From contig JAUCBJ010006603.1 of NCBI GenBank assembly GCA_032718475.1, forward strand, positions 1-33,922: a DNA stretch of 33,922 bases, written 5' to 3'. Both the position numbers and the translations under genes were made by a program. Below, piece after piece: positions 18,927 through 29,612 of this stretch. This stretch comes from Nemertoderma westbladi (lineage: Eukaryota > Xenacoelomorpha > Nemertodermatida > Nemertodermatidae). The notes below the pieces were generated by a model. The model was not told where the DNA came from. It made no database searches and saw only the letters and a list, made by a program, of their open reading frames with translations. The first letter of the stretch is position 1. Every line of letters starts with the position of its first letter.

Positions 18927-19051
18927 ACTACTACTAGGATCGGCATGCTGCATTGCAGCTGCATTTTTAAGAATGCTGTGCCGGCTTGTCAACAAAATTG
19001 CACCGCCACAACTCCCTATCACCCATGACATTTGCTAGATCATCCGCATCT

Positions 19052-21274
19052 TTAAGGCCAGTGTCCGTCCTTTAAGATGCGTCTCAAGAAAGTCATGGGC
19101 TGTCCACCATGCTTATTCACTCCATGAGGCTGCCAAAGTACAAGATTATGCACTGGCTGGTCCTCACGGCGAAAGCAATGTCCTGCAAAGCGGAGGCGAT
19201 TTTGTTCTAGTGTCAAGCTTGGGGGAACCAATGAGACACCTCCAATGTTATATAGTGTCTGGTTGGAGATGTGTGCATTGTACTTGACACAATGAACCCG
19301 GCGTAGCATTCTTGTGAATGTGCCATCCAGAGATTTGATGTACTCAGCAGTTAGAGCCCAGCATGGACTCCCGTAGAGGAGTACTGGAACTACTGCTGCT
19401 CGAAATAATCGGACCTTAAGTTTCCGATTAATTCTCGGTGACTTCCAAATCCTGGAAAGCCTATTCAAGGCTGCCCATGCCTTTCCCTTACGTATTCGAA
19501 GGTCCTCACCTGACTTCCGGATCCATGATCCCAGGTAACAGAAGTCGTCCACATGCTCAAGCATACCATCCTTTGAGCTTATGCTCATCCGATCAGAGAC
19601 TTGCTGAGGACTTTCAAAGTTAACTGTCAGAATTTTGGTCTTTCTGGAGTTAATAAAAAGACCAACACTAGAAGCAGCATGTTCTAATGAGCTGAGGAGC
19701 CGTTGGGCTCCCTCTAATGATTCTGAGAGTACTCCTAAGTCATCAGCAAAGTCTAGATCAGTTAGGTACTTGGCAGGATTTCCTCGACTTCTGGAGCCAG
19801 TAGGTGGAGTTATCATCACCCCATCATCATTATAATGATCTAAGGACATGCGTAGAACATAGTCAACCACAATAATGAACAAGAATGGTGCAAGTGTGTC
19901 TCCTTGGAGGACGCTCCATAACACTTCAAATGGTTCTGTGTCACCGTCAACAGTAGACACAAATGTTGTCGAACCATCGTATACTGATCTGATTGCTGCA
20001 ATAATTTCATCAGGAATCCCATATAATGAAAGTATGCTGAACATACGTGAGCGAGAGACTGAATCAAAGGCCTTGAAGAAGTCAACAAAGATAACAGCCA
20101 GATGCCTGTCTTTCTTTTTAGATAACTCTTCAATTATCCTTTTAAGTGCCAAAATGGGCTCCATGGTCCCACGACCTTTACGGAACCCATTCTGATTTCC
20201 ACGGAGCAGTCTCTCAATGGGATCCCTGATGCGATTTAATAGAATCCTATTGTATAGCTTTGCAGCAATCGAGATCAATGAGATTCCCCGAAAAGAACCA
20301 TAGAGTGTTAGGTTGCCCTTCTTGGGAACTGGCACCAACTTATTTGTTTTCATTTCTTGTGGGACTCTTGTTGTTCGGTACATGTCTACTATGATGGGAT
20401 AGATGAGCTTTAAACACTCAGGTATTTTAAAGACCTCAGGGGGAACACCATCTACTCCACTGGCACGATTGGTCTTAATGCTCTTTGCAGCAGCCTTCAC
20501 TTCTGCAAAGGAGATATCGCCAATGGGAATATCTGGGAGTACAGACTCAGACACTTTTACTTCTATAAAGTTATCAGGCAATACCCTGTCATTATTGAGG
20601 AGCTTTTCAAAGTGGGCTTTCCAACCATTGAGGCGATCGGCTGGTGATTCAGCCTTAACCTTGGTGGTTGGTTGGCTTTTCCGCCCAGTAAGCAGATTGA
20701 TCGATTTCCATGCCTGGGATGATTGCCTGCTGTCGTCAGCATCATTGATGGCATCAACCTGTTGGTTTATTAGCTCCTGTAGATTAGCAGAGTACTGCCT
20801 GTTCAGGGATCTAGATGCAGCCTTAACTGCATTCTTGGCCGCTGTAGTCTGTTTGAGTCGGGACTCTTTCTGCGCCTTATGAAGGTCATTTCGGCACTTC
20901 TGAATTTTGTTGTCAGTCCAGGGTGCCCTTTTCCTGTTTCGAGGGTATACAGGAACTGTTTCTGCAGCTGCTAACTTAACTGCTTCTGTAAAGGCAGTAT
21001 AGCCCTCACAGTGATCTGCCGCCTCAGAGGCAAGAGCCTCATACCTGTTGCTCAGCTGTAGTGTGAAGCTGGATCTCACACTTGGCTGTTGCAACAGAGA
21101 GGACCAGTCATGCCGCGGCAAGGCAGATTTCGTTGTTCTGCTAGCACGCAGACTAAGTCTTACCTTGGCCACAATAAGGCGGTGATCACTGGAGAAGGGT
21201 CGAAGTGTAAATGCATTACAGTCTCGTATAGAGCTCCTGTATTTACTACGAAACAGAATATGGTCTATCTGCGG
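19052..21274 (-). pseudogene. LINE reverse transcriptase ORF, copy A
   Basis: The open frame begins after a TAA at 21277-21275. It starts within the end of the apurinic-type endonuclease (IDHILFRS... then SSDHRLIVAKV, the conserved SDH motif), then runs through a linker into the reverse transcriptase: PVPKKGNL, FRGIS, NGFRKGRGT, motif A FVDFFKAFD, LQGDTLAPFLF, motif C FADD and the FAGHCFRRED region. Catalytic residues are intact. It ends early at RRILKDGHWP because GGAC is duplicated near 19068 relative to copy B, shifting the frame and losing the last 25 or so residues. Compared with copy B about a dozen amino acids differ in more than 650. The RT is plausible as an enzyme fold but the ORF is not a complete LINE protein. 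Confidence 0.9.
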
Positions 21275-21903
21275 TTAGAGATTTGGTCTATTTTGTCCAA
21301 TGCTGCATGTGCAGTTGGATTCATCAATAGACCAATTCCACCATTGCCACTATCATCTGCTGACGCGAGGGCGAGTCGCCAACCGCCCCCCATGTCCTTA
21401 ATCAGAACCTCATCAGTCTGTCCAGTCTGCATTCGGTGCTCTTGAACACCCACTGCGCTAAGAGAAAGCTTATCTGCCAAGGCAGTCAGCTCACCTTGTC
21501 GCATTGGGGACCCGAGTGTTAGGGTGTTTACTGAGGCTAGTCTTGTGACTTGCCTCAGATTCACCAATGGCTTTGTTGGTCGGGGTGGAACATGAGAGTA
21601 GCCTCCAACTCCAGAATCCCTCTCCCCATCACAATCTGGCCTTCCTGGTGACCCAGGGTTTGGGCCAGAAAGGTCATCAGGAAAGGGACTCAAAGAATTG
21701 TTGGCTGCTCTCTCTCCAGTAGGGGGTGAGACAGGCAGCCGGTCAGGAGTTAACTGACGCCTGTGAGGCCGATTGTGTCCGGTAATTCCACTGGCCACTA
21801 GTGGCCGGACCTCCGCATTGCTAATGTAATCCATAGTGGGGGTTGGGGGGTGCTTTTTTGCCGAGTCAGCTCTCGGGGCAAATACCACACCCTGGTTTGC
21901 CAT
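21265..21903 (-). pseudogene. LINE N-terminal ORF: proline-rich region and start of endonuclease, copy A
   Basis: I start at the first ATG (21903); a further open stretch upstream lacks an ATG. The first 110 or so residues are polar and proline-rich without a recognised domain. Then follow LASVNTLTLGSP, LSAVGVQEHRMQ (endonuclease motif with the catalytic-site Glu) and GGIGLLMNP, the N-terminal third of an exonuclease-endonuclease-phosphatase fold. The frame ends at a stop right after DKIDQISNRR. The central endonuclease part that should separate this from IDHILF at 21268 is missing, and the join is out of frame. Whether the intact element used one long ORF or two cannot be decided here. Confidence 0.82.
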
Positions 21904-22348
21904 TCCACAGGGTGGGTTTCGCAATGGAGTCAGATATGAGGCCCATCACCCATGTCTACTCTGGCGCACATGACCTACCATTGGCTGTTGCAGCTCATCT
22001 GCTGGGTCATGCCCTGTACACTTGCTGCCAGGTGCAGGTCGCAGTGAAGTGCTCTCAGAGTGGACATGAGAACACTCTACTCCTGACCAGCCATTGGTAG
22101 ATCACCATCTGCCTGGTCAGGCCATATACCCCTGCAGCCAAGTATATGGGTCCTTAATCCAGGGCCAAGGGCGTCCTTATCCCAGAACGAAGGGGGTCCT
22201 AGTTACAGGACCAGATTTGCCCTAGTAAGAGGGTCTATGCAGCTACAGGTGGCACCTCCTTTATGCTGCATGGAGGTGGCAAGTTTTCTTGATCAATGAC
22301 CTAGAATACCTGACCTGACCTGAACAACTGAACAACATACGAACAACT

Positions 22349-22685
22349 GCATTCTGGTGAATTCAAAACATCCAATATTGGGGGATACAAGCTCATCCAA
22401 CAAGGTGATGGTAACCTTGTACTGTACTGTCCTGGGATGGTGACACCACTGTGGACATCAGGTACAAGCGGAAACCCAGGTGCTTACACAATCCTTCAAC
22501 ATGATTGCAACCTTGTCATCTACACTAGTGTTGGAGGTTTTCTATGGATGAATGGACAAAATCAATCACCTGCAGCCTGCAACAATCCTGCATTGGTTGT
22601 GCAAGAAGATGGGAACCTTGTGGAATATGAAGATAATTATGCAACTTTTCTATGGGCAACAATGACGAATGGCGGAAGTTGCTAA
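22349..22685 (+). pseudogene. Last lectin exon, 3' piece (after the LINE), with stop codon
   Basis: The reading frame broken at 18926 continues here: the split Leu codon is completed by the base at 22349. The coded domain has three textbook mannose-site motifs, QGDGNLVLY, QHDCNLVIY and QEDGNLVEY, plus the Cys pair LYC...HDC and LWTSG / FLWMNG strands. It ends at TAA (22683-22685) with no membrane segment or anchor after it, so the protein would be secreted. Without the LINE the exon would be 368 bases and intact. B-lectin domains of this kind bind mannose in monocots and in some fishes and invertebrates; a role in carbohydrate recognition is inferred. Expression of this piece from an internal ATG is unlikely. 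Confidence 0.92.
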
Positions 22686-22754
22686 TACATGTAAGGAAAT
22701 ACTAGTTGTATATAATTAATAGTTCTAGTAAATATAATAATAATAATATATAAT

Positions 22755-22760
22755 AATAAA
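22755..22760 (+). promoter_or_regulatory. Possible polyadenylation signal of the lectin gene
   Basis: AATAAA lies 70 bp after the lectin stop codon, in an AT-rich ATAATA repeat. The position is right for a 3' end; the low-complexity context lowers confidence. Confidence 0.45.
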
Positions 22761-22775
22761 TAATACTAGTTGTTG

Positions 22776-22870
22776 AACACTTTTCCCGGACAAAACAACA
22801 CTCTGCTAATGATAGTCTACTTAGAAAATTGTTATTTTAGTCCTAGGACAAAACATGTCTCAAATATGGA
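22776..22870. repeat. Fragment related to the end of the minisatellite insert
   Basis: CCCGGACAAAACAACAC...TAATGATA...GTTATTTTAGTCCTAGGAC parallels 15538-15610 in order and spacing. It lies just after the lectin 3' end. No matching right end was found in this window. Confidence 0.6.
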
Positions 22871-23783
22871 CATTTTTCAAAAATTCGCATTTTCGAGGCA
22901 ACTTTGAAATCGTCTGACAACTTTCTGATTAATAGTTTATTCATTTAGTAATAAAAATATTGAAGTTCAGGCATCGTTTATTTAGAATCACATACAATTA
23001 ACATTAAACTGATAATCAGATCAACTGTAGACACCACTTCAAATAATTTACTTCACTGGTTTTTGGAATTTCGCCAAATTTAAAACATCAATATTTCGAG
23101 AATGGCTAAACCAAACTCGGCTGACAATTTTCACCACATCGTTTTTTCACTAGAATTGATAAGTGGTTAAAATTTCGTCAAAAATTTCCGACCCTTGCCA
23201 CACCGATTGGTCGAATTAGCATGGAATGACCCAATTAGGGAGGGTCGATTTTTACTTTTTTTGGATATCTAGATTTTCTCATTGATAAAAAGTGGCCTTG
23301 GGTCCTAAAACTTTGTAGAAACGAAATTTTAACTCCTAAAAATCATGTTTGACCCCTGCACTGGACGTCGTCCAGTTCCCGCCCTAGCCGCTAGTGAGTC
23401 ATTTTCCCAATTATTGTGATGATCAACTTCTAGTATTCCTACCGCATTGATATTATGCTCATTAGAACCGCAATGACCGATTTAGTTGGTGTAGACACCT
23501 TCAAAACAAGCATAGAGCGAGTAGTTTTTGAGATATTGCAGAATATGCGAAGTCCGGTACAAGTTAACATTAGCGCCTTGATGCGGTATTGACAAATACA
23601 CTAAAAATTATAATTCTATTTCATCTGATGCAGAATTTAATGGGGAGTTCAAATCTTGAAACAGTTTGGCGAGATCTTTTTTAGTTCTCGAGTTATCGCT
23701 GTCTTTCCGTCTATCAGTTTGTCCGTCAAAATTTAGAAGACAGACAGACAGACATGCTGTCAGACAGACATATTAGATGCCAC

Positions 23784-23849
23784 CAAACATTAAAACTGAC
23801 ATCAGAAATGAAATCACCGACCCCGAAAACCCCCATATTGATAATTTTA
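23784..23849 (+). repeat. Dispersed repeat, copy 2
   Basis: Matches 4291-4354 in the same orientation, including ACATCAGAAATGAAATCA and AAAACCCCCATA. Both are preceded by a CAGACAGACA-rich stretch. Confidence 0.75.
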
Positions 23850-24358
23850 GTGAGTTGGTATGAAGCCATAGTGTCAAACATTACTGACCGATTAACAGAC
23901 TACAGACAGTCAGGTTTGAGCGGGAAGGTTAAAATTGTAAAGAAAATTATCTCGTAATTACATTTCACGTTATTTCCATTTTTCAAAATACTACTCCTCC
24001 GCCGTTTTTCACCGAAATTCGATAATTTATGGCTCGTTTGAAAGCTTTTTTGAACATCTTGAAAAATTATCCAGCACTTTTTTGAAAAATTTTTTTTTTT
24101 TAATATAATTGAAAATTTGAATTTATTTTAATTAATTAATTTACTTAAAAATTAATAATTTAAAAAATCGGCTGGATAATTTTTGTAGAAACGATGGTGC
24201 TGAGTCCAAAAAAGTTGGTTAAAAAAAATACGATAAATATTAAGGGACTAGTAGTGTTTTTAGTGAAATATTTAATTCCGCCACTCGCCGCTAGAGGGAC
24301 ACAAAAAAATTTAAAATTTCATTTTTTGTTGCTCTTTGGCCTTCCCCACGTTGGCTGA

Positions 24359-24382
24359 CCCCCCCCCCCCCCCCCCCCCCCC
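24359..24382 (+). repeat. Run of 24 cytosines
   Basis: An uninterrupted C24 run. The exact length may be uncertain in the assembly. The minus strand is a potential G-quadruplex former. Confidence 0.9.
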
Positions 24383-25987
24383 TTAATCGTGCTTCCGATT
24401 ATCGTAATTTAGTTACGATGCTACTGTATTTTAGAGTGTTGCTGGGCAACTCTGTAAACAATACTGTGAAAATCTGAGATTCCTATTATGTTCCTTATTA
24501 TTACAATATAATTCACGACTGTTGTATTGTTTTATAGGTAGCCTTAGCAACAGTATCCTATACTACCTTTTAGCCAATAAAAATTGAGTTCAATGTAAAC
24601 TGGGCAGATCGTAACTTTAATACTCGATAGAGAGCACCCTTAAATTTACGATCGAAATGAATCGTAAGTTTACGATCAAAGGGTCTGACAATTTTTATGC
24701 ATATCGATTTTGTTTACGATAGTCGTATCTGCTGACATACGACGATCGGAGGATTACGACGGTCGTAAGTGTTTTATGCATACGGGCCAATATCCTACAA
24801 TATCTTAGCAATTATAGAAAACTAATTTGTCAATATTTGTCTAGAACAAATAATTTATTGTTCTAGAACATTTTTTATCAATTATGTAGAAATGTTTGGT
24901 ATTTTTAAAAAATGAATTCGTATTATTAAACATCATTTTTTCAACCAATTATCATGGTAAAGTAAATGTAACGCATATAGATTATATATTTTGTTACATT
25001 ATATCAACTTAACCGCGTTCTGGTGAATTACTCGTAACGCTGCAAAGTACTAGTTTGCATCGTTGCGGCCTATAGGACAGAACGCTGCAAAGTAATCAAT
25101 GACATGGAAACATTCCAGAATGTATTATTTCCATTTATGTATGTAATTATTATTTATTATGTCACATTATTTAGGTCCTCTTTATTATCCAGTTTGCAGT
25201 GACGGGACTACAGGACTAGCTAGGTCTACTGTATGCAGAGGTGTAGCGAGGGGGGGGGGGGGAGTTGGGGGAGGGGAATGTTCCCCCGGGCGCACTCACC
25301 CGGGGGCGCTGAAATGCCAGGCAAACATGTCAGGGCATTAAGTAACAAGTCTCTGATTCAACTCTAATTGCTTGCAAAGGTCACTTTTCAGCGTTAAAGA
25401 CTCTTGTTTATTTATGTAAACCTCGCTCGCTGCGCTCGCTCGGGACATAACGCTGCAAAGTGCTACTTTGCTCACAATTATGTTAATAGTTATTTATGTA
25501 TGTTATTGCAATTAAATTAAAATTTAGACATTTATTTAAATTAAAATAATTTACCTAAACCAGATCTTAAATCCATATTTTTTTAATTACGTTTTCGGAC
25601 TTCCGGTAATGGTAAAAAGTGTTCCTTTAACTTAAAAGGGTAATAATAATGCAGCAATTATAATCGATGATGTCTAAATTGTATGATAACTAATAATATA
25701 TAACAGGAATGAACCTTTTACAATAAATTTAACAAACACCAGTAATAATATTAATATTATATGAATGTTTATTATATAACCTACGACTTACCTCCTACAG
25801 TATAATACGTAATGTACTTACAACGTACAATAGTTAGTAAATTAACAATTATTAATTATAAAAGATCTTAGTTTCTATAACAACTTTACTACAAACAGAC
25901 ACTCAAACAAAAAGTAAATAATTACTTTATGTATAATATAATATATAGTTGTATGAGAACGACAACAATAACCAAATAATTGGGTGT

Positions 25988-26062
25988 CTATTGGGATTCG
26001 AACTCGGTACCTAGGATTCATTATTTACGGCACTACAATACAACTAAGGTCGCACCGGATAT
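25988..26062 (-). repeat. Degenerate tRNA-like SINE head
   Basis: On the minus strand GTTCGAATCCC (26003-25993) is a good B box, but the upstream A box is poor. Likely an old tRNA-derived SINE remnant. Confidence 0.35.
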
Positions 26063-26386
26063 CACTTTATGATATCCGTCTTACCATACTATTCAGCCAT
26101 ACTAATTGAGAGTTTGTTTATTTGTGATATAATATCATTTCTATATAACATTTTATTTGTGCAATTTATAGAAAAGTTGCAAATAATAGACCCAAACACA
26201 AAATACCGGGCCAGAAACGCAATATAATTAGGCTGTTTGCAGGATATTGTATATAAATATATTGTGCACAACTAAAGATAGAAGGAATGTATTTAATACC
26301 CCTTTATTAGCCCACAGTTTCTCAAGAACTCTTAAATTTATGTTGACAGTTAAATTAATCTAATTTTTTTATACATCTTAGTGAAG

Positions 26387-26455
26387 TCTAGGTGGCAGGT
26401 GGGATCGAATTGGTGACCTCCAGATTGGAGCTTTTTAACCATTCCAATAGAAGAA
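26387..26455 (-). repeat. Degenerate tRNA-like SINE head
   Basis: The minus strand carries CTCCAATCTGGAGGTCACCA followed by ATTCGATCCC, resembling the anticodon arm and T arm of a tRNA with a mutated B box. The A box is weak. Confidence 0.35.
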
Positions 26456-26791
26456 CATGACTTTTTAGCTGACTTCACAAACCTATGTCCATCTATTCTC
26501 TCGAGTGAAATTTAATATAACGATCGCCATTAATACCAATAATTTTATGTAAACAATTGTGAACGATTTAAATTGTAATGTGTTAGATAAACCTGTCCCA
26601 TACCGGTACCAGGGTAAAATAAAGTATGATATCACGATATCAGTAATATATTAGATATAATTACTTTGAACAACATTCAATATTTAGTGATATTCCAAAA
26701 AAATACAATTACAATATTGACCTACCGGTACTATAATAATTTACTAAATTAATTACAATTATTATTATAACTTTGTTCAGAATGTTATTAA

Positions 26792-26797
26792 TTTATT
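26792..26797 (-). promoter_or_regulatory. Possible polyadenylation signal of the V-ATPase gene
   Basis: AATAAA on the minus strand, 222 bp after the stop codon. The region is AT-rich, so the match alone is weak. Confidence 0.3.
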
Positions 26798-27018
26798 TTC
26801 CGTAGGTTTTAACAGAAAGTAAATAAATAACGCAGAAACAAAAACAACCTGTATTTTAAACTAAATTAACAATCAAATAATCTAACTGACAAGTGTAACA
26901 TATAAATAATACATGAAGACATATATGTGTCGCGCCACAGTAGTTAGTTAGAATATGTGGGGATTCGATGATTGGGAATTTAATTAATAGCAACTGCTGA
27001 ACTGCGAAATGTTAAACC

Positions 27019-27660
27019 CTAGGTCGAGGCGCCTGGCGCTATACTGGCATTAGAGCTCTGCAAAATACCAACGATAACCCCAAATAAACCGATAGCGCTC
27101 GCAAAAATCTCGATAATTAAAATCTTAACGAATAGGGCGGGATTGGCCGCGTCTGAGAGCGCGGCCCCGGAACCTACAACCCCAACGCAAACACCGCAGA
27201 ATAGGTTGGATAAACCGACGGTTAGCCCAGCGCCGAAGATGGAGAATCCACCGAATACATTCTGTCGCATCTGTTTGGCAGATACGGTGAGGGGGTCGTA
27301 ATCCTCCACCATGTTGGCCGTAACTATCGACATGATAATACCGTAAATAGCGACGGCCTCGCAGAATATAATCGAAATGAGGTTTTTTGTTTTGATTCGC
27401 GGCGCTTTTACGGCTCCTCCAATAATACTTGTGCCGGTTATGTAGATACCGGTAGCCGCTCCGACTACAGACAGCGATATGGACAGGCCTACGCCGACGA
27501 AGGCCCACGCGTGCGGGGGGATCGCGAGTAGTAGCCAACCAACGTCGAAACGGTAGCCCTGGTCCGATAGGAGGAAGAATAATCCGGTTAGAACGAGGAG
27601 GAATATAACAATGCTGGAGATTACTTGGGAGTGAATAGAGATGATGTTTTCCGAACCCAT
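27019..27660 (-). CDS. ATP6V0B: V-type proton ATPase 21-kDa proteolipid subunit c''
   Basis: A 213-residue protein in one uninterrupted frame. It is a subunit of the membrane V0 ring that carries protons across endomembranes. Five hydrophobic segments are visible (about residues 12-31, 53-73, 91-113, 136-161 and 177-201). Family hallmarks are the GIYITG...[17 protein letters not shown] stretch, the proton-binding Glu in FCEAVAIYG (Glu101), [20 protein letters not shown] and a second membrane Glu in ILIIEIF (Glu184). I use the ATG at 27660 (context AACAATGG, good Kozak); the frame extends six codons upstream without an ATG. Length is close to vertebrate c'' (about 205). The sequence is rich in CpG and GC compared with its flanks. 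Lack of introns could mean an intronless gene or a functional retrocopy; no poly(A) remnant or target duplication is evident. Confidence 0.97.
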   Translation of the reverse strand: MGSENIISIHSQVISSIVIFLLVLTGLFFLLSDQGYRFDVGWLLLAIPPHAWAFVGVGLSISLSVVGAATGIYITGTSIIGGAVKAPRIKTKNLISIIFCEAVAIYGIIMSIVTANMVEDYDPLTVSAKQMRQNVFGGFSIFGAGLTVGLSNLFCGVCVGVVGSGAALSDAANPALFVKILIIEIFASAIGLFGVIVGILQSSNASIAPGAST

Positions 27661-27675
27661 TGTTCGGTTGGAATG

Positions 27676-27684
27676 CACTTCCGG
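27676..27684 (-). promoter_or_regulatory. ETS-type site near the V-ATPase start
   Basis: The minus strand reads CCGGAAGTG 16 bases before the ATG. This is the canonical ETS/GABP-type core-promoter word of animal housekeeping genes. If real, transcription starts very close to it with a short leader. Confidence 0.4.
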
Positions 27685-28821
27685 AGTTCAGCAGTTGTTT
27701 ATTGATTGTTTATCTATTATCATGTACCGGTACTGCGATCTGGCGATAGTCTGATAGTCCTAGCGGTATGCCTCTATCTTCTATTTTGCAACGACAATGC
27801 AGCAGCAGCACTGCTGCACTGAGTACGCCTACTGACTGACTGAAGACTGAACTGACTGAGAAAATGTTACCAATCCTGCAATCCTTCAATCTGTCGTGCA
27901 GCAGTGCCCTATCAGCCTATCCATCTACCGGTATCGTAATCGTACCGATAACCTGATAAAGGCTGAACGGTAGGGATAGCCTGCCTATTCTTCCCGCCTA
28001 CAGTCTGACAGTACAGAAGTACACCTGACGTAGATAGATCAGTAGATAGATAGACAGATCTGCAGATACAGAGATAGAGCAGTACAGCATGCAGCAGTAC
28101 GTGACTGGAATACTTACAGGTTTGAGTACAGATCTGCGGCGCGCTCTTGCGCATCCAGAAATGCGGCGCGGTGCGATTTTACTGTTTTACGCAAATAGAA
28201 CGTCAGACTGCAGGACTGTCAGAAATATGTCAAACAAAATGTCCTACTACTGCTGTACTGTAACTGTACCGTACTACATACTAGCAACACAGTATCAGTA
28301 TACTGTTAAGGTTTAGGCTACTGGTTTAGCTTAGGCAGTTAGGCCCTAACTCCTTCTGTCCTTTGAAGTTTGACCGTTTGACTCGATCTCTAATTTAATT
28401 TCACTCCATTTTCTCTTTAAACACAGCCAACAAATTTGAAAATACTGTATTTTTCGTAATGCAGTACCTAACAGCCTAATAGGCCTATAGATGTATAGTA
28501 CTTTTTTGTCAGTCAGTACCGGCAGTGCGCTGGTGCGGCAGATCGGTCCGGTATACAGTTGAATTTGTGGTTTTGGAGCTCAGGTGCTTTAGTGCGGTGC
28601 GGCACACTAAAATCTAACTGCAGCGCAAGGTAACAGTTTAGCGGTTCGGCAGTTTAGGCCTAACCGGTATGTTCGTTGTGGGGCGAGGGACGAAAGTAAG
28701 CGAGCTTAGCATACATGTACCACTAACTCAATCGGTGTGTCTGTTGCTCTGTGGGGCTCTTGGCGTAGTGGCACCATTAATCAACCTGTCGTTCTGTTGA
28801 TCTGTCGCTGTTTTTTTTGCA

Positions 28822-28948
28822 GTGTTCAATTTTAAACGTTAATAACTGGGCCAATCCTTGATGACATCTATCCAAACTTGGTATGGTACACATGTTTTTT
28901 GGCAAAAGTTTAGAAATTTTCCAAGTTGAATTCGTGTGTGGTCTTCGA
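28822..28948 (+). repeat. Dispersed repeat, partial copy
   Basis: Shares with 30031-30151 the blocks CAATTTTAAACGTTAATAAC, ATCCAAACTTGGTA and GGCAAAAGTTTAGAAATTTT, plus the ending GTGGTCTTCG / GGGGTCTTCG. Confidence 0.8.
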
Positions 28949-29612
28949 GAAGCTAAGATAAAAAAGCAGTTAATTAGTTAATTAAGTTGATTAGCCTGTC
29001 TTTTAACGGAAATTACTTATTTTAGTATAAGATTTAAATAATTATACTTAAAAATTATACAGATGTAATCCACATACCTCATTCTATTATAGTTTTTAAT
29101 TAGTCAGTTAGTTCAAGTGATTTTCTTTAATAATTGTGTCTTTTGTTTAATTGATCTAAAGTATAATTAAAACGGCATAAAAAAATTATGCGCAATAAAT
29201 ACTGCTCATTTATTGGCTAACATGCAAGTTGGCTGGTATATTTGGGAAGGATGTGTGTGTAAGGCAGCCAGTTGCTGGGAATTCAAGTGGAGGGGGGTGG
29301 ATTGTATGTGACTCATGCCGTAGGCCATGCTCATGCCACACACAAGCAGGTAGAGTGCTTGGCCAGCTCTCGTCTAAGCCTCAGGTAATAATTAGACAGA
29401 TCTCATTTAATATTGTCAATAACATTACCACTGTAGAAGGCTTTTTATATCCAAAATTGTTTATTCCTCAAAATATTAGGCTTATTATTTTTTGATAGGA
29501 TTTCTGTGTAGGCCTATTTGAATTGTTTACACTGAGGCATTAACAGAGGGTACTGGTATATTAAATTAATTATTTGAATACCATTACTGCATCGACTGCA
29601 TTTAGCTGTTTA

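Larger units (their letters stand above)
18927..22336 (-). mobile_element. Near-full-length TAG-tailed LINE, copy A, inside the lectin exon
   Basis: The element is antisense to the host gene. Its 3' end lies at 18927 (minus strand GCATGCCGATCC then TAGTAGT), its 5' end at 22336. Perfect 12-bp duplications ATACGAACAACT flank it (18915-18926 and 22337-22348). It carries a 5' leader of about 430 bp, an ORF with a proline-rich N-terminus and the start of an endonuclease, and a long reverse-transcriptase ORF. Defects are an internal deletion in the endonuclease and a 4-bp duplication near the C-terminus. Near its 5' end GAACAACTGAACAAC partly repeats the target sequence, perhaps from template slippage during insertion. 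Confidence 0.95.
22871..27018. other. Gene-poor stretch with dispersed repeats
   Basis: No open frame here has support. Visible items are a dispersed repeat at 23784-23849, a 24-base C run (24359-24382), a region dense in TACGAT/ATCGTA words (24403-24775), three copies of ACGCTGCAAAGT (about 25038, 25082 and 25449), a G run (25250-25262) near CCCCCGGGCGC, a CTCGCTGCGCTCGCTCG near-palindrome (about 25423-25441) and two weak tRNA-like fragments (about 25993 and 26401). The rest is AT-rich and featureless. Confidence 0.6.

Noticed and set aside
27125-27538. 137-codon minus-strand ORF
   Set aside because: It is a shifted-frame shadow of the V-ATPase subunit gene.
27661-27678. Six extra N-terminal codons of the V-ATPase subunit
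   Set aside because: They begin with GTG, not ATG. The ATG at 27660 has a good Kozak context.
29229-29495. 88-codon plus-strand ORF
   Set aside because: It begins with TTG, matches no family and runs into AT-rich sequence.
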